DNA of 64,000 bases from Zizania palustris (Eukaryota; Streptophyta; Magnoliopsida; Poales; Poaceae). The notes beneath the pieces are model-generated. The model was not told where the DNA came from. It searched no databases and was given only the letters and a program-made list of their open reading frames with translations. The translations under genes and the position numbers were made by a program. The stretch spans positions 30,203,001-30,267,000 of the forward strand of contig JAAALK010000081.1 of the NCBI GenBank assembly GCA_019279435.1, given 5' to 3'. Shown piece after piece: positions 60,701 to 64,000 of this stretch (its first letter is position 1; the number at the start of each line of letters is the position of its first letter).

Positions 60701-61628
60701 ATGGGGACGGAGGTGGTAGGAGACGGCGATGGCTGCGAGATGGTTTCTTGGTTGGATTTTGTCTACTTAAAAAAATTTAAAAAATAAACTCTACATGAAA
60801 ATTAAAGAAACTACTTATAAAAATATTTTTTAAAAAAATAGATTTTAAAATTATTTGTTTGAATGCTTAAATAATTGTTATAAATTTCACTTGGTTGTTT
60901 TTCTATCTTCCACGGCTGTTTTACCCTTAAATGATTATATTGTATCTTCACTTAGAATATTCGCGTGACGGGGTTTCATGTAATTAATTACTATGATATG
61001 TTAGATTTTTTGACATGATATTTAATTAATGAGGGGAGAGAAGGAAGTAGTGTCATTATCATGACATGGTGCTAATCCGTTTCGAAGACGGATGAAACAA
61101 AATGAAACACTCACTGATTGACAAATCGTTTCATCAGAGAGAGGGTATTTTATGAGAGCTAGTTGCATTTAATTACAATGATTAGCCTAAAAAATAGTGA
61201 AATTAAACTCTCCCCTGAGGGAAGGTATTTCATTCAGTTGCAAAGTTGATGTAGCATTCTAGGAAACAGTGTTATGAAACCCACCACTGTAAATAGCTCA
61301 ATGCTCCGTTACACACTAACGCGCGCACTAACACAGCAGTAGTAAAGTACAATAATTTTACGCATAAAGGCTAACCATCACACCCATACATAATGAACAC
61401 ATGCACAAGCCATTAACTCGTACATAAACTCTAAAAAATACGTGCATATCAAGATTAGTGCTAAAAATCGTCACTGACTTCAGTGACCGGATTAATATTA
61501 TAATTTTATTCGTATATATGTGATGCCAACAACGTCGTCGTTGATCGCGTTACACTCGTTAGCACAAAGCCATCAGCTAGCTAGCTAACCATGGCAGAAG
61601 CAGCTAGCTAGCTAGGAGGAGCCTAGGA
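60701..61628. other. Intergenic DNA, no gene seen
   Basis: It is AT-rich with stops in all frames. The last ~100 bases, with CAGCTAGCTAGCTA-type runs, should be the 3' UTR of the lipid-transfer gene. Confidence 0.45.
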
Positions 61629-61943
61629 CTAGGAGCACCGTGGCATGGGCAGGCGGCAGACGGCGAAGAGGCGCGCCGCGTTGGGGCTGCGGATGTAGGC
61701 GCCGTAGTTGGGGCTCCGCGCGTACGCGCACAGGCAGCTCGCCTGAGCCCGGAGCTGTGCGCAGCACACCGCCGGCACCGGCCCGCCGAACAGCACCGGC
61801 CCCGCGCACGGCGTCAGCAGCGTTGGGTTACACCCCGGCACCGCAGGCGGCGCCGCCGCCTCCACCACGGCCACGCTTGCTGCCGCCACCACCACCAACG
61901 CGACGACCACCGCGGCGGGCACCGATGACGACGGCGGCTTCAT
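61629..61943 (-). CDS. Type-2 non-specific lipid transfer protein-like, 104 aa
   Basis: A single exon of 104 aa. Residues 1-30 form an Ala/Val-rich signal peptide, so the protein is secreted. The eight cysteines are C38, C46, C60, C61, C70, C72, C96 and C103. Their spacing C-x7-C-x13-CC-x8-CxC-x23-C-x6-C is that of nsLTP2. The four disulphides make a helical bundle with a lipid-binding cavity. The part between the CxC and the seventh Cys has YGAYIRSPNAARLF, close to the usual nsLTP2 helix. A minus-strand TATA box lies about 150 bp upstream. Such proteins carry lipids in the cell wall and cuticle or act in defence; the exact role is not shown. Confidence 0.9.
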   Translation of the reverse strand: MKPPSSSVPAAVVVALVVVAAASVAVVEAAAPPAVPGCNPTLLTPCAGPVLFGGPVPAVCCAQLRAQASCLCAYARSPNYGAYIRSPNAARLFAVCRLPMPRCS

Positions 61944-62092
61944 CGTCGTCGTGGGCTCGTGGCTGCCAGTAGTTAGCTACTCCTCCTTTGTCAGCGGGGC
62001 CGCTCTAAGCTAGCTAGCTGCAGGTGTACGTACGCATGCGTTTGTGCTAGCTGATGATGTGTGTTCTGTCAGCCGCTAGCTCCCCCGCCGGC

Positions 62093-62099
62093 ATTTATA
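62093..62099 (-). promoter_or_regulatory. TATA box of the nsLTP2-like gene
   Basis: The minus strand reads GGTATAAATGCC in GC-rich DNA. It lies about 150 bp upstream of the ATG at 61943, so the leader would be about 120 bases. Confidence 0.6.
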
Positions 62100-62109
62100 C
62101 CGGCGCGCG

Positions 62110-62622
62110 ATGGCGTGGTGGTTGGCGAACCGAGCAGCAAGGAGTCGATCGCGGCCGAACACCATGCGTACATGCACGCGGGTACGTGTCCCCGATGACG
62201 CCACCGACGAGCCGTGGCGGCCTGGCGGGCGGGCGCGGCTGGCCGGAGGAGAAGTATTAATGGCGAGGGGGCGACTTATGTGGGCCGTTGAATTGAGTTT
62301 GAGTTGGATCTCAAGCTATCCAACGGCCCGCTATCGTCTTCAACCTCCCGCAGGCCGAGCTGTTTGACGGATTACGGTGGCATGCTTTTAAAACTTAAAA
62401 AGATGTGTTTTTTAAAAACTTCTTTTAACCAGCAAGAGATTTTCGAAGTAAACTCAATGATGTGAGTGAGAAGAAGAAAGCTGTACTACTCGGGTATTTT
62501 GCTGTTGGGGATGGACAAGATGACTTCTTTCTTGTGGTTTGGGTGTGAGGCACCTAAAGAAAACTACATCAAAATGTAGTGAATCCCTCCTTATCGGTTT
62601 CATTGGCGTTGAGCTCTATACT
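62110..62622. other. Upstream region of the lipid-transfer gene
   Basis: It is GC-rich to about 62370 and AT-rich after. No gene is supported; ORFs at 62054-62367 reflect the GC content. Confidence 0.4.
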
Positions 62623-62630
62623 AGTGTCGC

Positions 62631-63345
62631 TATGGCTGGATAACGAGCCAGCTCGGCTCGTTTAGCTCGGCTCATTATGTTAACGAGCTAGCGCGGTTCG
62701 GCTCGTTAACATAACGAGCAGAAAACCCAGCTCGGCTCGGCTCGGTTCAGCTCGCGAGCTAGCTCGTTTAGCTCGCGAGCCAACTATTTAAAAAATAATT
62801 AAATAATAAATATTTAAATAATCACATATCAAACATCAAAATATGAAATAAATAGAATATATAAGGTTTCAAAAATTAATCATCCATAGTTCCATCATTA
62901 TTTCTATGATTCCATCAAATTAATCACACATGTTATTTGTTTCGTACTTTTATATGAGAAATTCTATATACTTTTATATGATAAATTCTATATACCATAA
63001 TAATAAATTTATAATAACAAGTTAGCAAGTAATAACTTGATATTAACAAATAAATTATAAAATAATTAGTCTCGTATTGTAAGATAGTGTTTTATTATTG
63101 CTTTAATGGGTTGACTTGACTACTTGTGCTGAGCTCGTTAAGCTCGCGAGCAGCTCGCGAGCCAGCTCGAACTCGCTCGTTAAGCTCGCGAGCAGCTCGC
63201 GAGCCAGCTCGAACTCGCTCGTTATACTAACGAGCTAAAACACCAGCTCAGCTCGTTAGGAAAATAGAACGAGCCGAGCCGAGTCGAGCCGATCTAGTCA
63301 CGAGCCGAGCGAGTTAACGAGCTACGAGTTTTTTATCCAGCCCTA
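62631..63345. mobile_element. hAT-type element (TAGGG ends) rich in GCTCGTT/AACGAGC
   Basis: The right end is the inverse of TAGGGCTGGATAA, the known end of many hAT elements. The left end is TATGGCTGGATAA, with one decayed base. AGTGTCGC lies on both sides (62623-62630 and 63346-63353), an exact 8-bp target duplication. Both subterminal regions are packed with AGCTCG, AACGAGC and CTCGCGAGC motifs, in inverted order at the two ends, around an AT-rich centre without an ORF. Confidence 0.88.
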
Positions 63346-63353
63346 AGTGTCGC

Positions 63354-64000
63354 TGCTAGTGCTAAGAGCATCTTTAAAAGACTCTTCAAACTACTCTCCA
63401 AGTTAAATTTTAGCAAGTTAGATCAAAAAATAGACTCCAAAAGACTCTCTAACGAAATAGCTAAGCCATCTGATTAGTCAATTTGGCCACCCAACTCGGC
63501 TGGCTATCCATGCCTTACGCCGTGCCCGGGCCTCCCTCGCACAAGCAGCAAGAAAAAAACGAAATAAAAGAAAGAAAGTGGAGGAAAGAGAAAGAAAGGA
63601 GAAGAGAGGAAGGAGAAAAGAAAAAAAATGTTTTTGCAAAAGTTTTTAAATATGAAAATTTTATAATTTTATAATTGGGGATTTGAAAAATAAGTCAAAT
63701 CTTTAAAAATATTTTGATATTTATAAAATTATAATTTAAGATTTCGAAAAGAAATCAAATCTTTCTTTAAAAAGAAGAGAAAAAATAATTTGAAAATTTA
63801 TAACTTCGGGATTTCTAAGGTTATAAATTAGGATTTTAGAAAGAAATCAAATCTTTCGAAATATTTTGGAATTTTAAAAGTGAGGAGTAATTTTTTTAGA
63901 GAGTTGAAAATAGAGAATCTGTTGAAGTGTATAATAGATTTAAAGACAAATATTTTTAAAGAGTTGACTAAATGGATAAATAGAGAGTCAAAAATAAAAA
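63354..64000. other. Intergenic DNA, maybe part of a Harbinger-type MITE
   Basis: 63364 onward reads AGAGCATCTTTAAAAGACTC, like the left end of grass elements that begin GAGCATCTCCAACAG. AGAGTCAAAAATAAAA near 63985 could be approaching the inverse end outside the window. Multiple TTTAGAAAGAAATCAAATC-like short repeats occur between. No gene is seen. Confidence 0.3.

Overview
This window is plant nuclear DNA from a grass, almost certainly rice (Oryza). The genes have GT-AG introns, the coding exons are GC-rich in an AT-rich background, and there are many grass-type MITEs, solo LTRs and a LINE remnant. The gene order (ELF4-like, then a glycine-rich domain protein of the GRDP1 type, a TMEM45/DUF716 gene, an LRR receptor kinase, a tonoplast monosaccharide transporter and a type-2 lipid transfer protein) matches what I recall of the rice chromosome 11 long arm (the Os11g40xxx series). 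That placement is from memory and was not checked by a search.

Layout. 1-66 looks like the C-terminus of a gene that starts outside the window. 1.4-4.9 kb holds an N-myristoylated-type RING-H2 E3 ligase (minus strand, 4 coding exons, 220 aa). 5.1-6.3 kb is an old solo LTR. 7.1-10.9 kb is the retromer subunit VPS26 (minus, 304 aa), whose first coding exon contributes only the ATG. 12.8-17.5 kb is a decayed region with an HMA-like fragment, a repeated broken coding module and a ~1.37 kb direct duplication. 17.97-19.10 kb is a younger solo LTR of the same family, with a perfect 5-bp target duplication. 20.0-21.1 kb is the 3' end of a LINE. 23.3-24.0 kb encodes a 70-aa secreted cysteine-containing peptide (minus). 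26-30.9 kb has no gene that I can support.

30.9-33.3 kb is an ELF4-like circadian gene (minus). 35.46-35.62 kb is a 5S-rRNA-derived, poly(A)-tailed retroposon with a 12-bp target duplication. 37.6-44.1 kb is the GRDP1-type gene (plus, 8 exons, 1130 aa), ending in a long cysteine/glycine-rich repeat. 46.1-48.4 kb is a TMEM45/DUF716 membrane protein (plus, 305 aa). 48.88-48.96 kb is tRNA-Ser(GCU) (minus), with a 432-bp heptanucleotide array in its 5' flank. 49.9-52.1 kb is a pollen-receptor-kinase-like LRR-RLK (minus, 695 aa). 52.9-60.7 kb is the tonoplast sugar transporter (minus, 658 aa); its introns hold a complete 1.86-kb non-autonomous LTR element and an hAT MITE. 61.6-61.9 kb is a type-2 nsLTP (minus). 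62.6-63.3 kb is a TAGGG-type hAT element with an 8-bp target duplication.

The genes do not form a pathway; this is ordinary plant gene space. The most interesting signals are structural: the 5S-derived retroposon, the tRNA-flanking heptamer array, the ATG-only exon of VPS26, the coding minisatellite in GRDP1, the repeated module at 13.7-17.6 kb, and a 24-bp G-box palindrome in the LTR inside the sugar transporter gene.
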